Made by a program: the position numbers and the translations under genes
Assembly: GCA_021202635.1 (NCBI GenBank)
Contig: JAJQCQ010000096.1
Location: 24,716 to 88,715 of the forward strand
From: Lachnospiraceae bacterium
GTDB lineage: Bacteria > Bacillota > Clostridia > Lachnospirales > Lachnospiraceae
Direction: 5' to 3'
Length of the DNA: 64,000 bases
Shown here: one piece after another, positions 1 through 8,105 of the stretch
Layout: every line of letters begins with the position of its first letter
Position numbering within the stretch: position 1 is the stretch's first letter
Notes under the pieces: model-generated
What the model saw: the letters and a program-made list of their open reading frames with translations, nothing else
Database searches by the model: none
What the model was told of the DNA's origin: nothing

Positions 1-92
1 TGCTCGTCATGATCATGATGATGCTCCTCATGTTCGTGGTCATGCCCGCAGTTGCAATTATCTTCTTCACGCAGAAGATCGTTCTCCTTCAT
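1..92 (-). CDS. His-rich small protein, N-terminal fragment (cut by window edge)
   Basis: The reading frame starts at an ATG whose first base is 92 and runs off the left edge. A good GGAGG ribosome site lies on the minus strand at 103-107. The visible 30 residues begin MKENDLLREEDNCNCGHDHE and continue with alternating His, Asp and Glu, so the segment could bind divalent metal. Similar His/Asp leaders occur on some Clostridia DUF1292 proteins and on metallochaperones such as HypB or CobW relatives; too little is visible to choose. It is transcribed away from a cobalamin-riboswitch-controlled nickel/peptide-type importer, which makes a metal link plausible but unproven. Confidence 0.6.
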   Translation of the reverse strand, partial: MKENDLLREEDNCNCGHDHEHEEHHHDHDE

Positions 93-121
93 AGCTGAGA
101 TTCCTCCATATGTATGGTTTC

Positions 122-168
122 GCAACAATTCAGAACAGGCTCTGTGGTCTGCTGTTTTGAATTGTTGC
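122..168. repeat. Long inverted repeat, GCAGCAG-type dispersed palindrome
   Basis: Arms at 122-138 and 152-168 pair almost perfectly (GCAACAATTCAGAACAG with CTGTTTTGAATTGTTGC) around a 13-base loop. Read on the minus strand it matches the palindrome at 56655-56686, with AACAGCAGACCACAG against AGCAGCAGGCCACAG. It could also act as a stem in either transcript leaving this intergenic region. Confidence 0.7.
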
Positions 169-338
169 ATATTTATATGTTCGTAAAAACATGAAAATCA
201 GTCATCACAGAATGCAATGACTTTTTAGACATTTTAAAATGAAGATAAATTCAAATCGGTGGATTTAAGCGTATTATAAAGGTATTTGCTTAAGACTGTC
301 AACCCTAAAAATATCGAAAAACTTTTTTTGAAAAGCTA

Positions 339-367
339 TAGACAAATTCTGACAAGAGTGATAAAGT
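339..367 (+). promoter_or_regulatory. Possible promoter ahead of the cobalamin riboswitch
   Basis: TAGACA at 339-344 and TAAAGT at 362-367 are separated by 17 bases, just upstream of the riboswitch. Both boxes are imperfect, so this is a weak call. Confidence 0.35.
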
Positions 368-387
368 GATAACAGCTTAGATATTTT

Positions 388-612
388 AAAACTGAATAGA
401 GGATGCATGTTCCCCTTAATCGGGGATTAAAAGAGAAACCGGTGCAAATCCGGTACGATCCCGTCACTGTGATAGGGAGTCTTCTATTATAATATGTCAC
501 TGCGAGACAGCTGTTGAGCGGGAAGGCGATAGAGGATGATGATCTTAAGTCAGGAGACCTGCTTGCGTCTGAGGATTGGTTTATTCTTACGGTGGATAGG
601 AAAGACTTAAAA
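388..612 (+). ncRNA. Cobalamin riboswitch
   Basis: The leader contains the hallmark elements in order: ACCGGTGCAAATCCGGT near 439, a CCCGTCACTGTGAT block near 462, GCGGGAAGGCGATAGAGGAT near 518, and the B12-box sequence AAGTCAGGAGACCTGC at about 547-562. These match the conserved adenosylcobalamin/cobalamin riboswitch core. A Rho-independent terminator follows directly, so control is probably by premature termination when corrinoid is bound. The regulated genes are the importer genes from 854 onward. The outer boundaries given are approximate. Confidence 0.93.
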
Positions 613-634
613 ATATGAAATTCATGTCTTGAAG

Positions 635-661
635 TGCGCCTATAAGTGGGCGCTTTTTTTA
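635..661 (+). terminator. Riboswitch expression-platform terminator
   Basis: GCGCC and GGGCGC pair around a short loop and are followed by eight T residues. It lies immediately after the cobalamin aptamer and before the first importer gene, as expected for a transcription attenuator. Confidence 0.8.
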
Positions 662-670
662 TTATGCACA

Positions 671-779
671 GGGCTGGGTAAGGAATTTTGCGACTTATGT
701 CGCACCCAGCCCGCGCGGCGAGTAGGAGTCAGAAGGCTGCCTCCTACTCGATTATGGGAAATTTCTGAGGTTTCCCATA
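671..779. repeat. Three-hairpin intergenic cassette
   Basis: Three stems lie head to tail: GGGCTGGGT with ACCCAGCCC (671-712, containing an inner GCGAC-TTAT-GTCGC hairpin), CGAGTAGGAG with CTCCTACTCG (719-750), and ATGGGAAATTT with a near-complementary arm (about 753-779). The second stem and its flank resemble 33650-33690. The cassette sits between the riboswitch terminator and the first permease gene, so it would be in the importer mRNA leader. Confidence 0.7.
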
Positions 780-853
780 TGGCAAGTATCTGTTTTGCTG
801 TGCCAGACGTGAACAGATTGTAACTGTTACGACAGAATGAGGAGGGAAATGCA

Positions 854-1855
854 ATGAGCAAAAAACAGCTCGGCGGACGATTCCTGCAGATTGTAATTGT
901 GCTGATAGGGATCAGTTTTCTGACATTTGCGCTGACGTACCTGGCGCCGGGAGATCCGGTGCGGTCGATGTACGCGGTCAATGGTACGATACCAAGCGAG
1001 GCGGTGCTGGAGGCGACCAGAGAGGAGATGGGGCTGAATGACCCGCTGCTGGTGCAGTACTGGAACTGGCTGTCCGGCTGCCTGCATGGGGATTTTGGCA
1101 CGTCGTATTCGCTGAAGACGCCGGTGCTGACGCTTCTGTCATCGCGGCTGCTGCCGACGCTGAAGCTGGCGCTGCTCTCACTGGCGATGATGCTGGTGAT
1201 CGCGGTTCCCCTGGGGATGCTTTCGGCGGTTTATAAAGGAAGCGTTCTTGACTATATCGTCCGGGGATATACCTTCCTGGGTGTGTCGATGCCGAATTTC
1301 TGGGTCGGCCTGCTGCTGGCCTATTATATCGGTATGGTGCTGGGATGGCTGCCGGTGATTTCGATCGGTACGGGAATAAAGCCGATGATCCTCCCGGCGC
1401 TGACTCTGGCCTTTCCAATGTCCTCAAAATACGCGCGTCAGGTGCGCACGGCTGTGCTGGAGGAACTGAACCAGGATTATGTGACCGGCGCTCGGGCGCG
1501 CGGAGTGAAGGAGAGTAAGATTCTCTGGAGACATGTGTTTCCAAATTCACTGCTGCCATTGATTACGATGCTGGGTCTGTCTCTCGGTTCCCTGCTCGGC
1601 GGTACGGCGGTGGTGGAAGTGATTTTCTCTTATCCGGGGCTGGGAAGCCTGGCGGTATCTGCGATTTCTTCTATGGACTATCCGCTGATACAGGGCTATG
1701 TGCTCTGGATTGCCTTGATTTATATGGTCGTCAATCTGGTGGTTGACCTTTCCTATAATCTGGTGGATCCGCGGATGAAAAAGAATATGCTCGCGCCGCG
1801 GCCGGCGAAAACAAATGACGCACCGGCTGGTGCGCCCAGTGCGCAGCAGGGCTGA
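854..1855 (+). CDS. ABC transporter permease, NikB/DppB type
   Basis: This 333-residue inner-membrane permease belongs to the DppB/NikB/OppB family of peptide and nickel importers. It starts MSKKQLGGRF and has an N-terminal membrane helix followed by the typical YLAPGDP motif, about five further helices, and the EAA-type loop containing VTGARARGVKES that contacts the ATPases. The start is supported by GAGGAGGG upstream. It is the first gene after the cobalamin riboswitch and is followed 15 bases later by the partner permease. The family cannot by itself tell peptide from metal chelate; the B12 control points to cobalt, nickel or a corrinoid-related ligand (inference). Confidence 0.9.
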   Translation: MSKKQLGGRFLQIVIVLIGISFLTFALTYLAPGDPVRSMYAVNGTIPSEAVLEATREEMGLNDPLLVQYWNWLSGCLHGDFGTSYSLKTPVLTLLSSRLLPTLKLALLSLAMMLVIAVPLGMLSAVYKGSVLDYIVRGYTFLGVSMPNFWVGLLLAYYIGMVLGWLPVISIGTGIKPMILPALTLAFPMSSKYARQVRTAVLEELNQDYVTGARARGVKESKILWRHVFPNSLLPLITMLGLSLGSLLGGTAVVEVIFSYPGLGSLAVSAISSMDYPLIQGYVLWIALIYMVVNLVVDLSYNLVDPRMKKNMLAPRPAKTNDAPAGAPSAQQG

Positions 1856-1870
1856 GAAAAGAGGGAAAGA

Positions 1871-2695
1871 ATGCAAAAGAAAATGGATTTTATCAAAAAG
1901 CATAAATCATTTACCGTATTCGCCATACTGGCAATTGCCCTCGCTCTGGTAGCTATCTTTGCGGATAAAATTGCTCCCTATGATCCTTACGAGGCAATCC
2001 TGACGGATGCTTTGCAGGCGCCGAGCAGTACCCACTGGTTTGGTACGGACAAGCTGGGCAGAGATTTATTTTCGAGAGTGATTTTCGGCAGCCGGATTTC
2101 GCTGTCCTCGGCGCTGATTCTTGTGGCGTGTATTTTTGTGGTCGGTTCAGTGTTTGGAATTCTCGCCGGATATTTCGGCGGCTGGGTGGACGCGGTGATC
2201 ATGCGGATCGCGGATATGATGATTTCGTTTCCGGGCATGGTACTGGCGATCGCGATTGCCGGTATTCTGGGAGCGAGCATTACCAACGCAGTGATTGCAA
2301 TAACCGCGGTCAGCTGGACGAAATACGCGAGACTGGCGCGCAGCCTGGTGCTGAAGATTAAGAACTGCGATTATATCGCGGCGGCGCGGGTGACAGGGTC
2401 TACGACCTCCCATATTCTCAGTGTTTACCTGTTTCCGAATGTGATGCCGACCCTTCTGGTGACGGCGTTCACGGATATCGGCAGCATGATGCTGGAGCTG
2501 GCGGGGCTTTCTTTCCTGGGCTTTGGCGCGCAGGCGCCGCAGGCGGAATGGGGACTGATGCTGAGCGAGGGGCGAAGCTATATGATGGCGGCGCCCTGGA
2601 TGATGCTTTACCCTGGTCTGGCAATACTTGTTACTGTTGTGATATTCAACCTCTTAGGAGACAGTCTGCGGGACGTCCTGGATCCCAGAGATTGA
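1871..2695 (+). CDS. ABC transporter permease, NikC/DppC type
   Basis: This 274-residue membrane protein is the second permease of the importer. It shows the DppC/NikC pattern: an N-terminal helix (about residues 13-31), the HWFGTDKLGRDLFSRVIFG segment that marks this family, five further helices, and an EAA loop with AARVTGSTTSHILSVYLFPN. A GAGGGAAAGA ribosome site precedes the ATG. It should pair with the NikB-type subunit to form the translocation channel in the cytoplasmic membrane. Gene order permease-permease-binding protein-ATPase-ATPase supports a complete import system in one transcript. Confidence 0.9.
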   Translation: MQKKMDFIKKHKSFTVFAILAIALALVAIFADKIAPYDPYEAILTDALQAPSSTHWFGTDKLGRDLFSRVIFGSRISLSSALILVACIFVVGSVFGILAGYFGGWVDAVIMRIADMMISFPGMVLAIAIAGILGASITNAVIAITAVSWTKYARLARSLVLKIKNCDYIAAARVTGSTTSHILSVYLFPNVMPTLLVTAFTDIGSMMLELAGLSFLGFGAQAPQAEWGLMLSEGRSYMMAAPWMMLYPGLAILVTVVIFNLLGDSLRDVLDPRD

Positions 2696-2810
2696 TGCGC
2701 AAGGCTGCAAAAATGCTTTGGTCGTTGCAGCTGTGTGAGAGAAAGGTGGTCTGTAAAGACTACGCATTTACGAAACTTGCGGAAGAAATAGAAAAAAGGA
2801 GCAGGAAAAA

Positions 2811-4457
2811 ATGAAAAGAATAAGCAGAAGAGAGTTTTTAAGAGGTTCAGCGGCAGCAGCGCTGTCGGCTGCCATGGCGGTAAGTGTTTCACCAATGGTT
2901 ACGGAGGCCGCTTCGGGAGATACATTGAATTTCGGGTGCTATGTGTATTCGACCTCGTTTGACCCGGCTGCGTATCAGAACGCGGCATGGCAGGGCGTTC
3001 GCTGGGGCATTACGGAGTGCCTGTTTAAGTTTAATGATGACATGAGTGTAGAGCCTTTGCTCTGCGATACCTATGAAGTATCCGATGATAAAATGACCTG
3101 GACCTTCCACATCCGTGACGGTGTGCTGTTTTCAAATGGGGATGCCTGTGACGCGCAGGCGGTGGCGGACTCCCTGAACCGTCTGTTTTATGTATGTGCA
3201 AACAGTGACGATTACAGCTCTACACCGGCGGGTTATATTGATATGGCGAGCATTGAGGCGGATACGGATGCGAATACGGTGACGATCGTGACAAACACAG
3301 CGGTGGCGGATCTGACCGCGACCCTTTGCTTCCCATTCTATTCGATTATTGATGTGTACGGCGACACCACAGACGCGGATCATGCGGGCGGCTATGCGAC
3401 TTCCGTGATCGCTACCGGTCCGTATGCGCTTTCCTCTTTTGACGCGACGACGAAGAGCGGCAGCATGGTGGCAAATGAGAACTACTGGAACGGTGAGGTT
3501 CCGTACAGCACAGTGAATGTGACCTTTATTGAGGACGATTCAACCAAGGCGCTCTCTCTGATGAGCGGTCTGATTGATCTGACGGAGAATGTGACGACCT
3601 CCAGTGACCTGGCGACCCTCGAAGCGTCTGATGCGTATTATGTGTCAAAATCATCCAGCTTAAGAAGCGGCTTTGCCTATATCAATTTTGACGGCGTGCT
3701 GGCCAACGATACGCTGCGTCAGGCGGTACGCATGGCGATTGACAGTGAGACGATGTGCAATATCACGGTAGGCGGTATGTACACGGCCGGTGTCGGCATT
3801 CTGCCTTCTTCCCTGATTTATGAGGATGAAAATCTGGACAATCCGTACGCTTACGATATGGACGCCGCGGTTGCGCTGCTCGATGAGGCAGGTATTGTGG
3901 ATTCCGACGGCGACGGTATCCGTGAACTGGACGGGGAGCCGATTAACCTGACTTATATTACCTATAACAACCGCTGCCTGTCAGATTTTGCACAGGCCAT
4001 TCAGGTTTCTCTGACTTCGATTGGCATCGGTGTGTCGGTAAACAGCACCGACAGCGATACCGAGTGGATGCTGATGCAGGCCGGTGAATATGACCTTTGC
4101 GATTCCAACTGGACGACGGTAGGTACGGGTGATCCGACCGCCTTCCTTCTGAACTGGTATGGCGGCACGGACGGTTCCAACGCTTACAGCTCGGACAACC
4201 CGGACGGTACCAATTACTGCAATTATGACAGCGACGAGTTTGATGCCCTGTATGAGCAGTTCACGGCCTCAACAGATACGGATGAGAGAAATGCCCTGGT
4301 TGTAGAGATGGAGCAGGTGCTGGTGAACGATGTGGCGGTGTTGCTGCACGGCTATTACAATTCAACGATGATCAGCAACGCTTCGAAGGTAACCGGAGCG
4401 GAGATCGCGACCTTCGATTATTACTGGCTGAATACGGATATTAAGCCCATGGGCTGA
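2811..4457 (+). CDS. ABC importer substrate-binding protein (SBP_bac_5) with Tat signal
   Basis: This 548-residue protein is an extracellular solute-binding protein of family 5, the family of DppA, OppA and NikA. The N terminus MKRISRREFLRGSAAAALSA carries a twin-arginine motif (SRREFLRG) followed by an Ala-rich helix, so export by the Tat system is predicted. No lipobox cysteine is present, unusual for a Gram-positive binding protein. Family landmarks include ECLFKFNDDMSVEPLL and WTFHIRDGVLFSNGD in the first lobe and TLRQAVRMAIDSE later. The ATG is preceded by AAAGGAGCAGG. The ligand is unknown; cobalamin-riboswitch control argues for cobalt, nickel or a corrinoid compound rather than ordinary peptides, but this is inference. 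Confidence 0.88.
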   Translation: MKRISRREFLRGSAAAALSAAMAVSVSPMVTEAASGDTLNFGCYVYSTSFDPAAYQNAAWQGVRWGITECLFKFNDDMSVEPLLCDTYEVSDDKMTWTFHIRDGVLFSNGDACDAQAVADSLNRLFYVCANSDDYSSTPAGYIDMASIEADTDANTVTIVTNTAVADLTATLCFPFYSIIDVYGDTTDADHAGGYATSVIATGPYALSSFDATTKSGSMVANENYWNGEVPYSTVNVTFIEDDSTKALSLMSGLIDLTENVTTSSDLATLEASDAYYVSKSSSLRSGFAYINFDGVLANDTLRQAVRMAIDSETMCNITVGGMYTAGVGILPSSLIYEDENLDNPYAYDMDAAVALLDEAGIVDSDGDGIRELDGEPINLTYITYNNRCLSDFAQAIQVSLTSIGIGVSVNSTDSDTEWMLMQAGEYDLCDSNWTTVGTGDPTAFLLNWYGGTDGSNAYSSDNPDGTNYCNYDSDEFDALYEQFTASTDTDERNALVVEMEQVLVNDVAVLLHGYYNSTMISNASKVTGAEIATFDYYWLNTDIKPMG

Positions 4458-4550
4458 GAATGAAGAAGCAAACCGGGATATGATACGCAAAACCTTGCCA
4501 TATAAAAATCACCTGGCGGGGGAACCGTATATAACATGGGAGGATCGGAC

Positions 4551-5348
4551 ATGGATTTACTGAAAATACAGGATATTACCGTCAGGTACGGGGATAATCC
4601 GAAGCCGACGATTGAGCACTTTTCTCTTTCGATGAGGGAAGGAGAAGTGGTCAGCGTTGTGGGCGAGAGCGGCAGCGGGAAGACAACCGTAATCCGCGCG
4701 GTGCTGGGGCTGCTCCCTGGCGGAGGCGCGGTGGAGGCTGGAGATATCCTGTTTGAGGATCGCTCCCTTTTAAAGCTTTCGAAAACAGAATGGCGGGAAT
4801 TGCGTGGGTCGAAGATATCTATGATATTTCAGGATTCCGGCGCCATGATCAATCCGATCCGAAAAATCGGGTCACAGTATGTAGAATACATACGGACCCA
4901 TGAAAAAATATCCAAAAAGGACGCTTTTGAAAAAGGCGTAACCATGCTGGAGCGGATGCGCCTGCCGGATGGCCGGAATATAATGAACAGCTATCCATTC
5001 CAGCTCTCCGGCGGCATGCGGCAGAGAGTCGGTATCGCCATGGCGATGACTTTTTCTCCGAAGCTGCTGCTGGCGGATGAGCCGACGAGTGCACTGGATG
5101 TGACGACGCAGGCGCAGATCGTGCGCCAGATCATGGAGCTGCGCGATGAATTCCATACTTCGGTCATTATCGTGACACATAACATCGGCGTGGCTGCCTA
5201 TATGGCAGACCAGCTGGTGGTTATGCAGCACGGAAAAGTGGTGGACGCGGGCACCAGAGATGAGGTCATGAAGCACCCGACCAGTGAGTATACAAAAAAT
5301 CTGCTGGCCGCCGTGCCGGAAATGGAGGGCAAGCGCTATGTCTCCTGA
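4551..5348 (+). CDS. ABC transporter ATPase, DppD/NikD type
   Basis: This 265-residue cytoplasmic ATPase powers the importer. It has Walker A (GESGSGKT), the signature [14 protein letters not shown], Walker B ([12 protein letters not shown]) and the switch histidine in IIVTHNIG. I chose the ATG at 4551 because GGGAGGATCGGAC places a good ribosome site just upstream; an in-frame ATG at 4536 would lie before that site. It lacks the C-terminal Cys-containing extension that the next ATPase has. Its end overlaps the next gene by 11 bases, which suggests translational coupling of the two ATPase subunits. Confidence 0.88.
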   Translation: MDLLKIQDITVRYGDNPKPTIEHFSLSMREGEVVSVVGESGSGKTTVIRAVLGLLPGGGAVEAGDILFEDRSLLKLSKTEWRELRGSKISMIFQDSGAMINPIRKIGSQYVEYIRTHEKISKKDAFEKGVTMLERMRLPDGRNIMNSYPFQLSGGMRQRVGIAMAMTFSPKLLLADEPTSALDVTTQAQIVRQIMELRDEFHTSVIIVTHNIGVAAYMADQLVVMQHGKVVDAGTRDEVMKHPTSEYTKNLLAAVPEMEGKRYVS

Positions 5349-6360
5349 GAATAAAAAAAAGAAAGCTGGCTTTGCCGGGAAAACGGCAGCAGGGACAGAA
5401 AAAACGAACCGGAAACTGGAACCGATCCTTGAAGCCAGACACGTCACAAAGCAATTCCCTGCATCAGGCGGCCGGACGCTCAAGGCCTGTAATGACATCA
5501 ATCTGACCGTCTACCGCGGCCGGACACTGGGAATCGTCGGCGAGAGCGGCTGCGGTAAATCGACGTTTGTGAAAATGATCGTTCAGATGTTCCAGCCAAC
5601 CGAAGGAGAAATCCTTTTTGATGGGAAAGACATCACAAAACTCAAAGGGGAAGAGCTGCGCCAGAGCCGCAGGAAGATTCAGATGGTTTTCCAGGACCCG
5701 GCGGCTGCGTTCAGCCCCAAAATGAAAATCATCGATATCATCACAGAGCCGCTGATGAATTTTAAACTGATCAAACGCTCGGAGCGTGAAGCGAAAGCGA
5801 AGGAGCTGCTGCGGATGGTAGAGCTGCCGGAAGACTTTGTTTACCGTTATCCGCACAATATGAGCGGCGGGCAGCGGCAGAGAGTCGGCATTGCGCGGGC
5901 GCTTGCGCTGGAACCGGAAATCATTGTCTGTGATGAGGCGACCTCAGCGCTGGACGTGTCCGTGCAGGACCGTATCATCGAGCTGCTGGTAAAGCTTCAG
6001 AAAGAAAAGGGAATTTCCTTTGTATTTATCTGTCATGATATGGCGCTGGTGCAGTCCTTCGCTCATCAGGTGGCGGTTATGTATCTGGGAAATATCGTAG
6101 AAGTGCTTCCGGGAAATCAGGTGGGCAGCAACGCGCAGCACCCTTATACGCAGGCCATGCTTGGCGCGATCTTTTCCACGCATATGGATTTTGACAAAAA
6201 GATTGAGAGTATTGAGAGCGAAGCGCCCAGTCCGGTAGACGCACCGCCCGGCTGTCCGTTCCAGAACCGCTGCGACCGCTGCAGGGAGATCTGCAGGAGG
6301 GAAAAACCGGTTCTGAAGGAGATTGAGGAAGGACATCAGGTGGCCTGTCATCTGTTTTGA
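5338..6360 (+). CDS. ABC transporter ATPase, DppF/NikE type with C-terminal oligopeptide-transport domain
   Basis: This 340-residue ATPase is the second energy subunit. It has Walker A (GESGCGKS), signature MSGGQRQRVGIARA, Walker B (IIVCDEATSALD) and a switch-loop CHDM. The C terminus carries the oligopeptide/dipeptide ABC domain with CPFQNRCDRCREICRRE; in related DppD/OppD proteins such cysteines can bind an iron-sulfur cluster, but that is not shown here. The start at 5338 lies inside the end of the previous gene; a longer in-frame start at 5284 is possible but would overlap 65 bases. The N-terminal 20 residues are unusually Lys-rich. Confidence 0.88.
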   Translation: MSPENKKKKAGFAGKTAAGTEKTNRKLEPILEARHVTKQFPASGGRTLKACNDINLTVYRGRTLGIVGESGCGKSTFVKMIVQMFQPTEGEILFDGKDITKLKGEELRQSRRKIQMVFQDPAAAFSPKMKIIDIITEPLMNFKLIKRSEREAKAKELLRMVELPEDFVYRYPHNMSGGQRQRVGIARALALEPEIIVCDEATSALDVSVQDRIIELLVKLQKEKGISFVFICHDMALVQSFAHQVAVMYLGNIVEVLPGNQVGSNAQHPYTQAMLGAIFSTHMDFDKKIESIESEAPSPVDAPPGCPFQNRCDRCREICRREKPVLKEIEEGHQVACHLF

Positions 6361-6513
6361 TCGGAAAGCTGTACCACTGATAATTGTGCTGCACAGCGGT
6401 GGATGGCAATATCAGCATGGGGGCTATTTACGGACTGGAACAGAAAAGGACATACCCTGTATCCGTGTAATGGACGGATGCTGGGAAAAGATATCAGGAA
6501 GGAACAAGTATTT

Positions 6514-7746
6514 ATGAAAAAACCATGGATTTTTTTGATCGCAGGGATGATTCTGACCGTGTTCCTGTCGCTTGGTGTGGCTGTGTCGGCGGCAGAAGCA
6601 GAGTCAGAAGCAGAGTCTCTTTCCGCAGAGGAGGAGATGGCCGCGGGTTATACAATTGGCGTCTCGGTTTATGACCCGGAGGACTGGGAGGCGATCGCGT
6701 TCCGGGATTATTTCGAGGATTATCTGGGAACGGCCTTCAACGCTTCCTTTTATTATAACGCAGAGCGGATAGATACCGCAGAGGATGAAATCGCGTTTGT
6801 GGAGGAGCTTCACGAGGCGGGAGTCAAGGGCATTATTTCGTTCCTTTCCACCTATATAGAGGATGTCCTGCCGCTGTGTGAAGAGTATGGGATGTATTAC
6901 ATCCTCGGCTCTGGAACGATCTCTGATGAAGTGTATGAGAACGTAAAGGATAATCCGTATTTTCTCGGTACGATTGGCCCTACGACAGAGGATGAGCAGA
7001 CGGCGGGAGAGACTCTGGCCGAAAATCTGGCGGCGCTTGATGAGAGCGGGGACGCGAGCTATCTTGTTGTGACCGGCGGCAGCGGGATCGGAAACGAGAT
7101 GCACCGCCTGCGGACGGTGGGGATTCTCTCGAAACTGCAGGAAATCTACGGGCTGACTTACGAAATGACAATAGAAGAGCTGGCTGAGATTACAGAGGTT
7201 ACCGAGATCGAGACCGGGACGGATGTGCGGATCACACTCTTTCCGGGATATCTCGTGGACGGCAGCGAGGTTGGGGAAGCGGTGGAAGGCGGAGAGTATA
7301 CGATGGTGATCTCTGCGATGACCATTGCCAACGCGATTACAAACATCTGCAATGCGGAGGAAGCCAACGGGTATGACATTAAGGTCGGCATGGTGGACTG
7401 CTTTACCGACCAGAACTATGCGTTTTTCAACGAGACAGATGTGAACGGCGATTCAAAGCTGAACTGCCTCGTTGGAAAATACGGCGCGATTGTCGGGCCA
7501 TCCTTTGTAGCAATGTGCAACGCTTATGCCGGATATGCGGAGGAGTTCCGCACCGAGGACGGGAGCGCCTTCCGGCTGTACCAGACCTACTGGTACGCTG
7601 CCAGCACGGAAGAGTTTAACGAGCTGTACGCGCAGTCCATCAGCGCATACGAGAATACCTACAGCGCGACCGATATGCTGCAGGTGCTGAAGCTTTATAA
7701 CGCGGACGCGGATTACGAGGCGTTTGCGGAGTTTACGGAGAAATAA
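6514..7746 (+). CDS. Secreted periplasmic-binding-like protein, ligand unknown
   Basis: This 410-residue protein has a Sec signal peptide (MKKPWIFLIAGMILTVFLSL, cleavage likely after SAAEA) with no lipobox cysteine, then a short acidic Ser/Glu spacer. The rest has the alternating strand-helix pattern of a type 1 periplasmic-binding (sugar-receptor-like) fold: YTIGVSVYDPEDWEAIAFRD, then GVKGIISFLSTY, then YYILGSGTI. The ATG at 6514 has AAGGAACAAG upstream. It follows the nickel/peptide-type importer by 150 bases with no terminator between, so it is probably co-transcribed under the cobalamin riboswitch. A type 1 fold does not match the family 5 importer, so it may be a separate receptor or regulator. 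Function not assignable. Confidence 0.75.
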   Translation: MKKPWIFLIAGMILTVFLSLGVAVSAAEAESEAESLSAEEEMAAGYTIGVSVYDPEDWEAIAFRDYFEDYLGTAFNASFYYNAERIDTAEDEIAFVEELHEAGVKGIISFLSTYIEDVLPLCEEYGMYYILGSGTISDEVYENVKDNPYFLGTIGPTTEDEQTAGETLAENLAALDESGDASYLVVTGGSGIGNEMHRLRTVGILSKLQEIYGLTYEMTIEELAEITEVTEIETGTDVRITLFPGYLVDGSEVGEAVEGGEYTMVISAMTIANAITNICNAEEANGYDIKVGMVDCFTDQNYAFFNETDVNGDSKLNCLVGKYGAIVGPSFVAMCNAYAGYAEEFRTEDGSAFRLYQTYWYAASTEEFNELYAQSISAYENTYSATDMLQVLKLYNADADYEAFAEFTEK

Positions 7747-7770
7747 GGAATAAAAGAAGCGGAGAACAGT

Positions 7771-7816
7771 CAGGCAAGCATACTTTTAAAGGGTATGTCT
7801 GCCTGGCTTTTGTTAT
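7771..7816 (+). terminator. Rho-independent terminator of the riboswitch operon
   Basis: CAGGCAAGCATAC and GGTATGTCTGCCTG form a long stem with an eight-base loop, followed by a T-rich run. It lies 25 bases after the last gene of the importer unit. Confidence 0.85.
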
Positions 7817-7889
7817 TATTGTTCTTGCAATAAAATTAAGGCCGTGGTAAGGTTACCTCAGGAGAAGAAAACGAAGGGCGGGGTGTATA

Positions 7890-8044
7890 ATGAATCGAAC
7901 GTTTAATGTGACCGGACTTTGCATTCCTGAGAGAAATATCAGTTTGCCCGTGGAAGGAATCTTCAAATGGAGCTGGTACTGAAAAAGTTCTGTGAATACT
8001 TTGAGGATATCTATAGCGATGCAGGTGAGCGGTTGTATAATTGA
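7890..8044 (+). pseudogene. Decayed remnant of an AAA-ATPase-like/PDDEXK_9 gene
   Basis: A short frame at 7890 reads MNRTFNVTGLCIPERN and then loses similarity, stopping at 7982. This opening is characteristic, as I recall the family, of the large Clostridia AAA-ATPase_like proteins that continue with a Walker A segment. A second short frame (7967-8044, another frame) reads VLKKFCEYFEDIYSDAGERL, resembling a segment in the C-terminal half of the same family, upstream of its nuclease domain. The middle is missing, so this looks like a gene reduced by a large internal deletion and frameshift. The family match is from memory. Confidence 0.5.
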
Positions 8045-8105
8045 AATGTTAGAGTGAGGCGAAGATGTTCAGAATTTATGCTGCGGATAAGGAAGTGAAG
8101 GAAAG

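Noticed and set aside
629-823. Small plus-strand frame after the cobalamin riboswitch
   Set aside because: It begins inside the expression-platform region and reads through three hairpins; no ribosome site or protein features.
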